A DNA stretch of 64,000 nt. Origin: JAWXCB01 sp034440455 (lineage in GTDB: Bacteria > Bacteroidota > Bacteroidia > Chitinophagales > CAIOSU01). A program made the translations under genes and the position numbers. The first letter of the stretch is position 1, and each line of letters begins with the position of its first letter. The notes under the pieces are model-generated. The model was not told where the DNA came from and did not search any database. It was given only the letters and a program-made list of their open reading frames with translations. Below, in pieces: positions 1-8,355 of the stretch. The stretch is from NCBI GenBank assembly GCA_034440455.1, contig JAWXCB010000019.1, positions 62,001 through 126,000 on the forward strand, written 5' to 3'.

Positions 1-505
1 ACAGCAAGCCTTTCAGCGTTTCTTTACCCATTGGAATAGTGAGCGCATACGGTTTGCCATTTTCGCGAATCATCTTCATCGCTTTCTTTACATCAGTCAT
101 TTTCATTTTTTGCTTTGCAATCGTCACCACCTTTTCATTTTCCAATTTTCCGAAATCCATGTTGTTTAACACAATTCTAATTACCTGATCCGTGCTTTTT
201 AATTCTGTATTCTCCAAAATGCCGATGGTGCGCGTAATTTCATCTACCTCCGACTCATCAATTTCACGAATGATGTCGTCAATTGAAATATAAATTCCTT
301 CCGCCTCCAGCGCCTTTAGCGTGTGCGGCAACTCATCAATTTTTTTATTAATGTTCGCCTTCGTTTTCGCGGGAATGATCTGGATAATCCCGTTCGCCTT
401 CGTAATTTCTTTTACAACAAGCCCGGGCAAATAATGCCATGCAGCCACAGCCCCTATCAGGAGCAACACCACCGCCACGCCAAACGCTTTTAATATTTTC
501 GACAT
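1..505 (-). CDS. Membrane-anchored hypothetical protein, 3' end cut by window edge
   Basis: The minus strand reads open from an ATG at 503-505 to the window edge, giving about 168 residues without a stop. The start is MSKILKAFG followed by a hydrophobic stretch at about residues 8-23 (VAVVLLLIGAVAAWHY), so the protein is probably anchored by one N-terminal membrane helix with the rest in the periplasm. The visible remainder is charged and probably helical, with several DE-rich and K-rich segments and no catalytic motif that I recognise. The family is unknown to me. The C-terminus lies outside the window, so total length and function cannot be judged. It is transcribed away from glnN. Confidence 0.65.
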   Translation of the reverse strand, partial: MSKILKAFGVAVVLLLIGAVAAWHYLPGLVVKEITKANGIIQIIPAKTKANINKKIDELPHTLKALEAEGIYISIDDIIREIDESEVDEITRTIGILENTELKSTDQVIRIVLNNMDFGKLENEKVVTIAKQKMKMTDVKKAMKMIRENGKPYALTIPMGKETLKGLL

Positions 506-1030
506 ACTTTTCGCAAATTAAGAAAGACAATAAGATAATCGGAGTGTAATTAGCAGAAATAAAACTTGCGGTTCAAGTAATTTTCAAATTCAGTTAATGC
601 TATAATATCGGCAGGTATCGCTTTCTCTTTTGAGTTTATAAGAGGCTTCGATGTCTCCCTATACATTGGTGAAGTCGGGGTAGTCAAATCGCTTTTTGCA
701 CTGGCACATAATGGAATAAACCAGAACGATGAGAACATTTATAAACGGCAAGGAGCGCTTTCCGTTTATAATTATCCTGCATTATGTTCCCGCTTCCTCC
801 TATTCAATTTCCACTTCTAGATTGAGGCGTTATCCTATACCACTCCTAAAGGCTTACTGAGACTAAGCATACTTGAAATACGGTTTGCACCGGCCAAGAG
901 CGAGCGAGTAGGTAATTGTCTGTCAGATATAAAAACAAAATTCATAATTTCACATTACTCAAAGTCTCAACGATTCCTTCTTCTATTCTCCTGTGCAATT
1001 CCTTAATTTCGGGCGCAACAAACAAACGTC
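506..1030. other. Intergenic region, no convincing gene
   Basis: About 525 bases separate the divergent membrane protein and glnN. A 62-codon minus-strand frame at 550-738 has no recognisable domain and I do not call it. The stretch 780-1015 is AT-rich and presumably holds the glnN promoter, but I cannot place a clear TTTG / TAnnTTTG pair. Confidence 0.5.
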
Positions 1031-3220
1031 ATGAAAAATTTTCGCTTTCAGGCTATTCAAACCGTGTTCAGCCGCACAAAGGTGGAGGTACACCCTCCCG
1101 CCCAGCGCATCTCTGAATATTTTGGCAGCAACGTGTTTAATGATGACGCCATGCGGAAATATCTGTCGGCAGAGGCATATCAAAGCATCCGCAGTTCCAT
1201 TGAGAAGGGCAGCAAAATCGAGCGCGGCATAGCCGACCAGGTGGCGGCTTCGATGCAAGCATGGGCGATTGGCAAGGGCGCAACGCACTTCACGCACTGG
1301 TTTCAGCCGCTCACGGGCGCCACTGCCGAAAAGCATGATTCATTTTTTTCGCTCACCAAAGAAGGCAGGGGCATTGAAAGTTTCAGCGGCAGTTCATTAG
1401 TGCAGCAGGAGTCTGACGCATCGAGCTTTCCGAGCGGAGGCATCCGCTCCACGTTTGAGGCGCGCGGCTATTCCGCGTGGGACCCTTCCTCGCCCGCCTT
1501 CATCATGGAAATCGGCAATGGCAAAACATTGTGCATCCCCACCATTTTCGTTTCGTTTAATGGCGAAGCGCTTGATTACAAAGCGCCCCTGCTGAAATCG
1601 TATCACTTGCTTTCTTCGGCAGCATTGGATGTGTGTTATTTTTTTGATAAACATATCACGCGCGTTTATCCAACGCTCGGCTGGGAACAGGAATATTTTG
1701 TGGTGGATGAAGCGCTGTTTTATGCGCGCCCTGATTTATTGATGACGGGCAGAACGCTCGTTGGGCAATCGCCCGCAAAAGGGCAGCAGTTGGAAGACCA
1801 TTACTTCGGCTCCATTCCCGAGCGCGTGTATGCCTTCATGCTCGATTTGGAAACGGAAGCATTGAAGCTCGGCATCCCGATTAAAACGCGGCATAACGAA
1901 GTTGCGCCAAGCCAGTTTGAATGCACTCCGATTTTTGAAGACATCAACCTTGCAGTTGACCATAACCAACTGTTCATGGATTTGCTGGACAGGATTTCGC
2001 GCAGGCACAAGTTGCGCGTGTTGCTGCATGAGAAACCTTATTCGGGTATCAACGGTTCCGGCAAGCATTGCAACTGGTCGCTCGCGACTGACACGGGAAA
2101 AAATCTACTCTCGCCCGGCAGCACTCCGCGAAAAAATTTATTGTTTCTCACCATTTTCATCAACATCATTAAAGCGGTGCATGATTATTCCGACTTATTG
2201 CGGGCTGCCATCGCCTCAGCGGGCAACGACCATCGCTTAGGCGCGAATGAAGCTCCACCGGCAATCATGTCTGTATTTATAGGAACACAACTCACGCAGG
2301 TGCTCGAAGAAATTGGCGAGCGCATCGAAAAGGGAACACTTGACGAGGAGAAAAGCGACATCCGCATGGAAATTCACAAGATGATTCCCGATCTGATGAA
2401 AGACAACACCGACCGCAACCGCACATCACCGTTTGCGTTCACGGGAAATAAATTTGAACTCCGCGCAGTGGGTTCGTCTGCAAATTGCTCGCTGCCGATG
2501 ACGATACTGAATACCATTGTCGGCAACCAGTTGAAGTTGTTTAAAGAAGAAGTGGATTCCATCCGAGAAGGAACAGAGGAGAAGAAAGATGCGGCAGTGC
2601 TGCGCGTGTTGAAGCGCTACATTGATGAGTCGCGCAAAATTTTGTTTGAAGGCGACAACTACAGCAAGGAGTGGGAAAAAGAAGCAGCGAAGCGCGGGCT
2701 ATCCAACATCAAAACAACGCCCGAAGCGCTTGACAACCTGATTTCAAAAAATTACCGCCCGGTGTTCACTTCAAATCAAATTTTCTCGGTGAAAGAATTG
2801 GATGCGCGGCATGAAATCCTGCTGGAGAATTATATTCAGCGCATTCAAATTGAAGCGCGCGCACTCAGTGAAATTGCAATTAACCAAATCATTCCTGCCG
2901 CTGTCGGTTATCAATCGAAACTTGCCGAGAATTTTAAAACGATGAAAGACATCGGCATGGAAAAGGAAGCGGCTACACAAAAAGAATTGCTCAAGAAAAT
3001 TTCAGCGCACATCAACTCCATTAAAGAAGAAACGGATAAGATGACGGAGGAAAGCGCAAAAATCACGAAGGCTGCTGTTCGTGAAAAAGCAGGCGCCTAT
3101 TGCAACAACATCAAACCGCGCTTCGACAAAATCCGCGAGCATATTGACCAGTTGGAAATGCTTGTGGAAGACTCACATTGGACATTGCCTAAGTATAGGG
3201 AATTGCTATTTATCAGATGA
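1031..3220 (+). CDS. glnN: Type III glutamine synthetase
   Basis: Catalyses ATP-dependent synthesis of glutamine from glutamate and ammonium in the cytoplasm. At 729 residues it has the usual length of the GSIII family, which is typical of Bacteroidota and cyanobacteria and much longer than GSI (about 470). The GSIII-specific N-terminal signature GATHFTHWFQPLTGA lies at residues 83-97. The catalytic core follows, with NEVAPSQFECTP near 290, KPYSGINGSGKHCNWS near 335, GANEAPPAIMSVFIG near 405 and the glutamate/ATP-binding segment around RTSPFAFTGNKFELR near 465. The C-terminal third is a charged, helical GSIII extension. The start MKNFRFQAI matches the family N-terminus. It is monocistronic, with no glnB or amt neighbour; a two-component pair starts 42 bases downstream. 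Confidence 0.97.
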   Translation: MKNFRFQAIQTVFSRTKVEVHPPAQRISEYFGSNVFNDDAMRKYLSAEAYQSIRSSIEKGSKIERGIADQVAASMQAWAIGKGATHFTHWFQPLTGATAEKHDSFFSLTKEGRGIESFSGSSLVQQESDASSFPSGGIRSTFEARGYSAWDPSSPAFIMEIGNGKTLCIPTIFVSFNGEALDYKAPLLKSYHLLSSAALDVCYFFDKHITRVYPTLGWEQEYFVVDEALFYARPDLLMTGRTLVGQSPAKGQQLEDHYFGSIPERVYAFMLDLETEALKLGIPIKTRHNEVAPSQFECTPIFEDINLAVDHNQLFMDLLDRISRRHKLRVLLHEKPYSGINGSGKHCNWSLATDTGKNLLSPGSTPRKNLLFLTIFINIIKAVHDYSDLLRAAIASAGNDHRLGANEAPPAIMSVFIGTQLTQVLEEIGERIEKGTLDEEKSDIRMEIHKMIPDLMKDNTDRNRTSPFAFTGNKFELRAVGSSANCSLPMTILNTIVGNQLKLFKEEVDSIREGTEEKKDAAVLRVLKRYIDESRKILFEGDNYSKEWEKEAAKRGLSNIKTTPEALDNLISKNYRPVFTSNQIFSVKELDARHEILLENYIQRIQIEARALSEIAINQIIPAAVGYQSKLAENFKTMKDIGMEKEAATQKELLKKISAHINSIKEETDKMTEESAKITKAAVREKAGAYCNNIKPRFDKIREHIDQLEMLVEDSHWTLPKYRELLFIR

Positions 3221-3262
3221 ATTCGGAACTAAAGTTTTTCGAGTAATATTGTTGTCGCAAGT

Positions 3263-3943
3263 ATGAAAATCTTAGTAATTGAAGACGAACCAAAAGTTGC
3301 AGAATTCATTCGGAAAGGACTGAGCGAAAGCGGTTATGAAACCGATGTTGCTTACGATGGTGAAATGGGGAAAAGGCAGGCATTGAAAAATGATTACGAC
3401 CTTGTTATACTGGATGTGATAATACCGCATACCAATGGATTAGAGCTTTGCAGGCAAATTCGCGAAACGAAACAAAATCTTCCTGTGCTGATGCTTACTG
3501 CGCTGGGAACTACTGAAGACAAAGTAGCGGGCTTTGATGCCGGAGCAGATGATTATTTAGTAAAACCTTTTGAATTCCGCGAATTGCTTGCAAGGATTAA
3601 AGCGCTCACCAAGCGTGCAGCATCTGGCGCAATAGAAACATCTAATAAACTTAAAGTTGCCGATCTGGAATTAGACCTTCATAAAAAAATTGCAATCAGG
3701 GGCGGACAAAAAATTGAGCTTACCGCAAAAGAGTTTGCGTTGCTGGAATTTTTTATGCGAAACATCGGGCGTGTGCTTTCAAGAAACCTTATTACCGAAA
3801 AAGTTTGGGACATCAATTTCGACACAAATACCAACGTGGTAGATGTATATGTAAATATTTTGCGAAAAAAAATTGACAAAGCATTTGACACGAAGCTCAT
3901 TCATACCAAGGTGGGCATGGGGTACATCTTTGAAGCCCAGTAG
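3263..3943 (+). CDS. OmpR/PhoB-family response regulator
   Basis: A DNA-binding response regulator of 226 residues. The receiver domain (1-120) has the acidic pocket E7-D8, the phosphoacceptor D51 (VILDVIIP), T79 and K101 (LVKPFEF). The winged-helix effector domain (about 130-224) includes ELTAKEFALLEFFMRN and the terminal VGMGYIFE hairpin. The histidine kinase starts two bases after its stop, so the two are co-transcribed and surely form one signalling system. The layout (OmpR-type regulator plus HAMP kinase) resembles CusRS/ArlRS-type systems. The stimulus cannot be read from the sequence, and no obvious target gene is adjacent. Confidence 0.95.
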   Translation: MKILVIEDEPKVAEFIRKGLSESGYETDVAYDGEMGKRQALKNDYDLVILDVIIPHTNGLELCRQIRETKQNLPVLMLTALGTTEDKVAGFDAGADDYLVKPFEFRELLARIKALTKRAASGAIETSNKLKVADLELDLHKKIAIRGGQKIELTAKEFALLEFFMRNIGRVLSRNLITEKVWDINFDTNTNVVDVYVNILRKKIDKAFDTKLIHTKVGMGYIFEAQ

Positions 3944-3945
3944 CA

Positions 3946-5319
3946 ATGAACATCCGGGCAAAACTCACGCTCCGATTTCTCTTTATCGTATCTCTGATAC
4001 TCCTGCTTTCCTCTCTTGCCATTTTCGGATTTTCTTCAGATTACCGCAGGGATATTTTTTACACCCGTCTGCTGGAAAAAGGAAAAAATATTGCCCGCTT
4101 ATTGTTTGAAGTAAATGAGATAGATATTTTCCTGTTGAAAAAAATAGAAAAGGAAAATCCAACCAGCCTTCCAAACGAACGAGTCACTGTGTACAATGAA
4201 GAGAATGAAATCATTTTCACTACCGACACAGCAAATGTGCTCATGGCATCCTCCAGTATGCTTGACAGTATCCGTGCTGTGCAGGAAAAACGCTACATCT
4301 CCGGAAAACATGAGGTTGTCGGGTTTTCACTCGAACGCGACAATAGTAAATATGTCATCCTCGCTGGCGCGATTGATATTTTTGGATTTAAACGGCTGCA
4401 AAATCTCCGCACCATTCTTTTAGTCGTGAATGGAGTCAGCATTATCCTCGTTTTTATTTCAGGATGGCTCTTTTCCGGACAGGCGCTCTCCCCTATCAAA
4501 AGGGTTATCAAACAGGTGGATGAAATAAGTATCAACAAACTGAATCTCCGCGTTGATGAAGGAAACGGAACAGATGAAATAGCCTTGCTCGCAAAAACAT
4601 TTAACCAGATGTTGGAACGCTTAGAGCAAGCCTTCAAAATACAGAAAAATTTTATTGCCAACGCTTCGCATGAATTAAGAACTCCCCTCACCGCCATCAC
4701 CGGTCAACTCGAAGTGAACCTGATGAAGAATCGCACTGAAGAAGAATATAAGGAGGCACTGCAATCGGTTCTTGACGACATGAAAAATCTCAATTCAATT
4801 TCCAACCGGTTGCTTCTGCTTGCGCAAACGAGTTCCGAAATCGGAAAATTGAATTTTGCCCCTGTAAGAATTGATGAAATTCTTTGGCAAACGCAATCGG
4901 AATTAATGAAACACAATGAAGCGTACAAAATTCATATTGACCTGAGCAACAACCTGACCGATGACTCCATGCTCACAACTACCGGCAATGCGCAATTATT
5001 AATCACCGCCTTCATCAATCTTGCAGAAAACGGATGTAAATATTCATCTGATAATCAGGTTTGGATTAATCTTCAAAACGATAGTTCAAAAAAAATAAGG
5101 GTTCAATTTATTGACAAAGGTATCGGCATTGAAAAAGCTGATTTAAAGCAAATTTTTGAGCCGTTTTACCGAGGCTCAAACGCGCTCTCTTACAAAGGAC
5201 ATGGCATCGGACTTTCGCTCGTTGAAAGGATTATTAATCTGCATAGCGGAAGAATTCATGTAGAATCTTCTCCATCTAAAAAAACAATATTTACTGTTTC
5301 GCTGCCCACTCTTTCCTGA
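3946..5319 (+). CDS. HAMP-domain sensor histidine kinase
   Basis: An inner-membrane sensor kinase of 457 residues that partners the upstream regulator. Membrane helix 1 spans about residues 9-30. A periplasmic sensor region of about 120 residues follows, then membrane helix 2 at about 156-177 and a HAMP linker (LSPIKRVIKQVDEI). The HisKA dimerisation domain has the phosphoaccepting His242 in NASHELRTPLTAI. The HATPase_c domain has its N box near 352 (FINLAENGCKYS), G1 near 391 (DKGIGIEK) and G2 near 419 (GHGIGLSLVERI). All catalytic boxes are intact. The periplasmic domain has no family signature I recognise, so the ligand is unknown. Confidence 0.95.
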   Translation: MNIRAKLTLRFLFIVSLILLLSSLAIFGFSSDYRRDIFYTRLLEKGKNIARLLFEVNEIDIFLLKKIEKENPTSLPNERVTVYNEENEIIFTTDTANVLMASSSMLDSIRAVQEKRYISGKHEVVGFSLERDNSKYVILAGAIDIFGFKRLQNLRTILLVVNGVSIILVFISGWLFSGQALSPIKRVIKQVDEISINKLNLRVDEGNGTDEIALLAKTFNQMLERLEQAFKIQKNFIANASHELRTPLTAITGQLEVNLMKNRTEEEYKEALQSVLDDMKNLNSISNRLLLLAQTSSEIGKLNFAPVRIDEILWQTQSELMKHNEAYKIHIDLSNNLTDDSMLTTTGNAQLLITAFINLAENGCKYSSDNQVWINLQNDSSKKIRVQFIDKGIGIEKADLKQIFEPFYRGSNALSYKGHGIGLSLVERIINLHSGRIHVESSPSKKTIFTVSLPTLS

Positions 5320-5422
5320 CTTTTAATTGCCTTTTAACTTTCTCTTTATCATATCGTTAAAGTTCACGCGTACCTTATTATTGAATACAGTTTTAGGGTA
5401 TCTGTATGATGCAGAAGCGGGT

Positions 5423-5463
5423 GGGAGATTGATAATCTGATTATCGTCTCCCGCACGTCTTTT
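5423..5463 (+). terminator. Hairpin after the two-component operon, possible terminator
   Basis: The arm at 5423-5436 (GGGAGA, two unpaired bases, GATAAT) pairs with ATTATC and TCTCCC at 5440-5452 around a three-base loop. TCTTTTC follows at 5458-5464. The position between the kinase stop and kdsB fits a rho-independent terminator, but the T-tract is short and GCACG separates it from the stem. Confidence 0.4.
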
Positions 5464-5541
5464 CATGAGCATCTTTTAACGTAATTCTATTTTTCGCGCA
5501 GTCCCAATGTGATAATTTAGCAACCACATTTTAAACAAGCA

Positions 5542-6279
5542 TTGAAACTTCTCGGCATTATCCCTTCACGCTATAATTCCTCGCGCTTTCCCGGCAAGCC
5601 CTTGGTGACAATTGACGGAAAAAGCATGGTGAGGCGCGTTTATATTCAGGCGCTGAAATCTCAATTATTAGATAAAGTGATTATCGCCACTGATGACGAA
5701 CGAATTTTTAAGCACGTTGAAAATTTTGGCGGTGAAGTTGTGATGACCTCCGGTCATCTTGAAACCTGCACAGCCCGTTGCGCGGAAGCTGTAAGAATAT
5801 TTGGCGGGAATTATGACGGAATAATAAATATCCCGGGCGATACCCCTTTTATTCAACCTGCACAAATTGATTCAGTGGCAACTTGCATTGAAGAAGGAGC
5901 TGACATTGCTACGCTCATCAGGCGCATTGATAACAAAAAAGATTATGACGGCAGCGTAACTGTGAAAGTGATTGTAAATCAAAAATCGGAAGCATTGTAT
6001 TTTAGCCGCTCGCCTGTTCCTTACGTACGCAAAGGAATCACGATGCCACTCCTGCGCGAAAAAAAATTCTTTAAACAAACCGACCTCTACGGATATAAAG
6101 CATCCGTTCTTCAGGCGCTTGCGAAACTTACTATCTCGCCACTTGAGGAGTTGGAATCTATTGAACAACTGAGGTGGTTAGACGCGGGATACCGAATTAA
6201 AGTAAAGGAAACACTTTTTGAAACAATCGGTGTTGACTCAATGGAAGACCTTGAAAAGGTGAAAGGCATGCGTGTGTAG
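5542..6279 (+). CDS. kdsB: KdsB-family nucleotidyltransferase (3-deoxy-manno-octulosonate cytidylyltransferase)
   Basis: Expected to activate Kdo with CTP to CMP-Kdo for lipopolysaccharide core synthesis. The length of 245 residues is normal. The N-terminal nucleotide-binding motif IIPSRYNSSRFPGKPL (6-21) and the C-terminal ALYFSRSPVPYVRKG and LESIEQLRWLDAGY segments are clear family hallmarks. Two motifs are off-consensus: the usual HxSGTxR segment reads HLETCTARC (72-80), and the usual GDEP reads GDTP (99-102). It may therefore use a modified sugar or be less active; this is inference. The start is a TTG at 5542, because no ATG in this frame gives the conserved N-terminus. A TAATTTAG box at about 5512-5519 may be its -7 element. 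No other Kdo genes are nearby. Confidence 0.85.
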   Translation: MKLLGIIPSRYNSSRFPGKPLVTIDGKSMVRRVYIQALKSQLLDKVIIATDDERIFKHVENFGGEVVMTSGHLETCTARCAEAVRIFGGNYDGIINIPGDTPFIQPAQIDSVATCIEEGADIATLIRRIDNKKDYDGSVTVKVIVNQKSEALYFSRSPVPYVRKGITMPLLREKKFFKQTDLYGYKASVLQALAKLTISPLEELESIEQLRWLDAGYRIKVKETLFETIGVDSMEDLEKVKGMRV

Positions 6280-6282
6280 TTT

Positions 6283-7614
6283 CTATCCCAGAGCAATTTT
6301 GTAAGTCGCCAACACACGCTTCCGCGCAAATTCATGTTCGATAATCGGCTGCGGATAATCGAATGAATCCAATTCAGGAACCCACTGTTTAATGTATTTC
6401 AATTCAGGGTCAAATTTTTGCGTTTGCAAATAAGGATTGAACACGCGGAAGTAAGGCGCGGCATCACACCCGCTTCCTGCTGCCCACTGCCAGCCGCCAT
6501 TGTTAGATGCAAGTTCAAAATCTAAAAGTTTCTCGGCAAAATACGCTTCGCCCCAGCGCCAGTCAATCAGCAAATGTTTGGTGAGAAAACTTGCGACAAT
6601 CATGCGCACGCGATTGTGCATGTAGCCGGTTTCATTTAGTTCACGCATTCCTGCATCCACAATCGGATAACCAGTTTTTCCCTCACACCATTTTTGAAAA
6701 TGTGCCTCATTGTTATCCCAAATGATGCGGTCATATTGACGCTTAAAGGATTGCTCTACATTAGGAAAATGCCAGAGAATCATTTGATAAAACTCCCGCC
6801 AAATCAACTCATTGAAATATTTCTCACTCAATGCCTGCGCCTGTCTTGCAAGTTCGCGGATGCTGATAGTGCCAAAACGCAGATGAACACTCAGCTTGGA
6901 AGTTCCTTCAATGCCGGGATAATCACGGGTGTTGCCGTAGTTTTTAATCAATTCATCACGAACCTTTTTCGGTGGAAAAAGCCCCCTTCCTGCCTCCCCC
7001 GAATGGGGTGGAGTTAAAGCTGTTTGATCAAAACCAATACTTGATAAAGAAGGAAATTCAAATGCATCCGTTTTTAAAAAATTGCTGAAATGCTTTTCTG
7101 TCGGATACGATTTCAGATAAAAATCATTCAGCAAACTTTTCCAGCGTTTGCTGTAAGGCGTATAAACCAAGTAAGGCGTTCCGTCATCTTTCAATACTTC
7201 TCCTTTTTCAAAAATCACCTGGTCTTTAAAAGTGTGAAAAGAAATCCCGTTTGATTTCAGGAAATCTTGCACTTGAGCATCGCGCTGTTTCGCGTAAGGT
7301 TCATAATCATGATTCGTAAAAACTGCTTTGATTTCAAACTCTTCCGTCAATTGTTTCCACGCTTCCAGCGGAGTTCCAAATTTTACAAGCAGCGAACTTC
7401 CCAGTTTGGCGAGTTGGGCTTGAATTTCGGAAAGACTCTTCTGAATAAATTCCACCCTGCGGTCGCGCTTGTCTTCAAGCTGCTCAAGAATAATCTTGTC
7501 GAAAATAAAAATGGGGAGAACCGGATTACCGCTTTTCAGCGAATTATAAAGCCCGGCATTGTCATGCAGTCGCAAATCGCGCCTGAACCAAAAAATGTTT
7601 ACGGGAATTTTCAT
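6283..7614 (-). CDS. phrB: Class I deoxyribodipyrimidine photo-lyase
   Basis: A light-driven repair enzyme for cyclobutane pyrimidine dimers, 443 residues. The N-terminal alpha/beta antenna-binding domain starts with NIFWFRRDLRLHDNAGL. The C-terminal FAD-binding domain has TSKLSVHLRFGTIS, ELIWREFYQMILWHFP, VDAGMRELNETGYMHNRVRM and WRWGEAYFAEKLLDFELASNNGGWQW, the expected FAD and DNA-lesion contacts. An in-frame stretch near residues 200-212 (TPPHSGEAGRGLF) is encoded by a GC-rich dispersed repeat and looks like an insertion in the interdomain linker. The gene stands alone and converges with kdsB, three bases between the two stops. Confidence 0.95.
   Translation of the reverse strand: MKIPVNIFWFRRDLRLHDNAGLYNSLKSGNPVLPIFIFDKIILEQLEDKRDRRVEFIQKSLSEIQAQLAKLGSSLLVKFGTPLEAWKQLTEEFEIKAVFTNHDYEPYAKQRDAQVQDFLKSNGISFHTFKDQVIFEKGEVLKDDGTPYLVYTPYSKRWKSLLNDFYLKSYPTEKHFSNFLKTDAFEFPSLSSIGFDQTALTPPHSGEAGRGLFPPKKVRDELIKNYGNTRDYPGIEGTSKLSVHLRFGTISIRELARQAQALSEKYFNELIWREFYQMILWHFPNVEQSFKRQYDRIIWDNNEAHFQKWCEGKTGYPIVDAGMRELNETGYMHNRVRMIVASFLTKHLLIDWRWGEAYFAEKLLDFELASNNGGWQWAAGSGCDAAPYFRVFNPYLQTQKFDPELKYIKQWVPELDSFDYPQPIIEHEFARKRVLATYKIALG
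6978..7015. repeat. GC-rich dispersed repeat inside phrB
   Basis: CCCCCTTCCTGCCTCCCCC and GAATGGGGTGGAGTT form a partly self-complementary block (CCCC/GGGG arms) that differs in composition from the surrounding gene. On the coding strand it reads TPPHSGEAGRGLF, a type of peptide I associate with translated intergenic repeats in Bacteroidota. It lies in the linker between the two photolyase domains, where length varies. Confidence 0.5.
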
Positions 7615-7653
7615 GCAACCTAAAACAAATGAAAACAGAAATTGTTGCCGAAA

Positions 7654-8343
7654 CTATAAATCCAAAGATGACAGTTTCTGTATATCCTTTTTCGCTCCGA
7701 ACACGACTAATACATCACCCTGTTTAATAACCGTTTCCGCGCTCACCACGCCCAACACGCCCCGTTTTTCAACGCTCATTCCAAGCAAATTCTTTTTATT
7801 CTCTTTCCTGATTATCGTGACTACGTTCAGTCGGAATGCCTCTTTAATATTGGAAGAAAGAATGCTTTTCTCTGCAAATTCATCAGGTGCAATCACCTCC
7901 GCGATGGAATAATCTTCCGGAAGGTCAAAGGCGTTGATGATATTCTTCAGCGTAAGCCTGCGCGCAAGCGTTTCTGCGGAATCGCGCTCGGGGTTAATGA
8001 TTTCCTCCACACCGATGGATTCAAGCACCGTGCGATGCAAAGGAGATATTGCGCGGCTGATAATGCGCTTTACTTTCATTTGCCGGAGCAGCGCAGCCGT
8101 CATCAGCGAGTCGCCTTCGTTTTCACCGATGCATACCACCGCAACATCCACATCTTTCATCGGCAGCGTGTTTACGGAATGAGAAACGGTGGTATCGAAG
8201 CACACCACATATGTAAGTTGCTCCTTTAATTCTTCTATTTTATCCATGCGGTTGTCCACGCCAATCACTTCATGACCAAGTTGCACAAGCGACAGCGCGA
8301 GATTCGAGCCGAAATTTCCAAGACCGAAAACTGCAAATTTCAT
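7654..8343 (-). CDS. ktrA: KtrA/TrkA-type potassium channel regulatory subunit
   Basis: A cytoplasmic RCK protein of 229 residues that gates the membrane subunit encoded just upstream in the same operon. The RCK_N Rossmann domain opens with MKFAVFGLGNFGSNLA (nucleotide-binding GxGxxG) and has the acidic end of beta-2 at VDNRMDKI. The RCK_C domain occupies about 140-225. The single RCK pair and length match KtrA (about 220) rather than the double-length TrkA. KtrA rings bind ATP/ADP or NAD(H) and often c-di-AMP in RCK_C; that is family knowledge, not visible here. The start lies 12 bases after the ktrB stop. Confidence 0.93.
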   Translation of the reverse strand: MKFAVFGLGNFGSNLALSLVQLGHEVIGVDNRMDKIEELKEQLTYVVCFDTTVSHSVNTLPMKDVDVAVVCIGENEGDSLMTAALLRQMKVKRIISRAISPLHRTVLESIGVEEIINPERDSAETLARRLTLKNIINAFDLPEDYSIAEVIAPDEFAEKSILSSNIKEAFRLNVVTIIRKENKKNLLGMSVEKRGVLGVVSAETVIKQGDVLVVFGAKKDIQKLSSLDL

Positions 8344-8355
8344 AGTGTGAATTTA

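Noticed and set aside
550..738. 62-codon minus-strand frame
   Set aside because: No domain, no homologue I recognise, no operon context; a TAA lies directly before its ATG. It could be a remnant, but nothing supports it.
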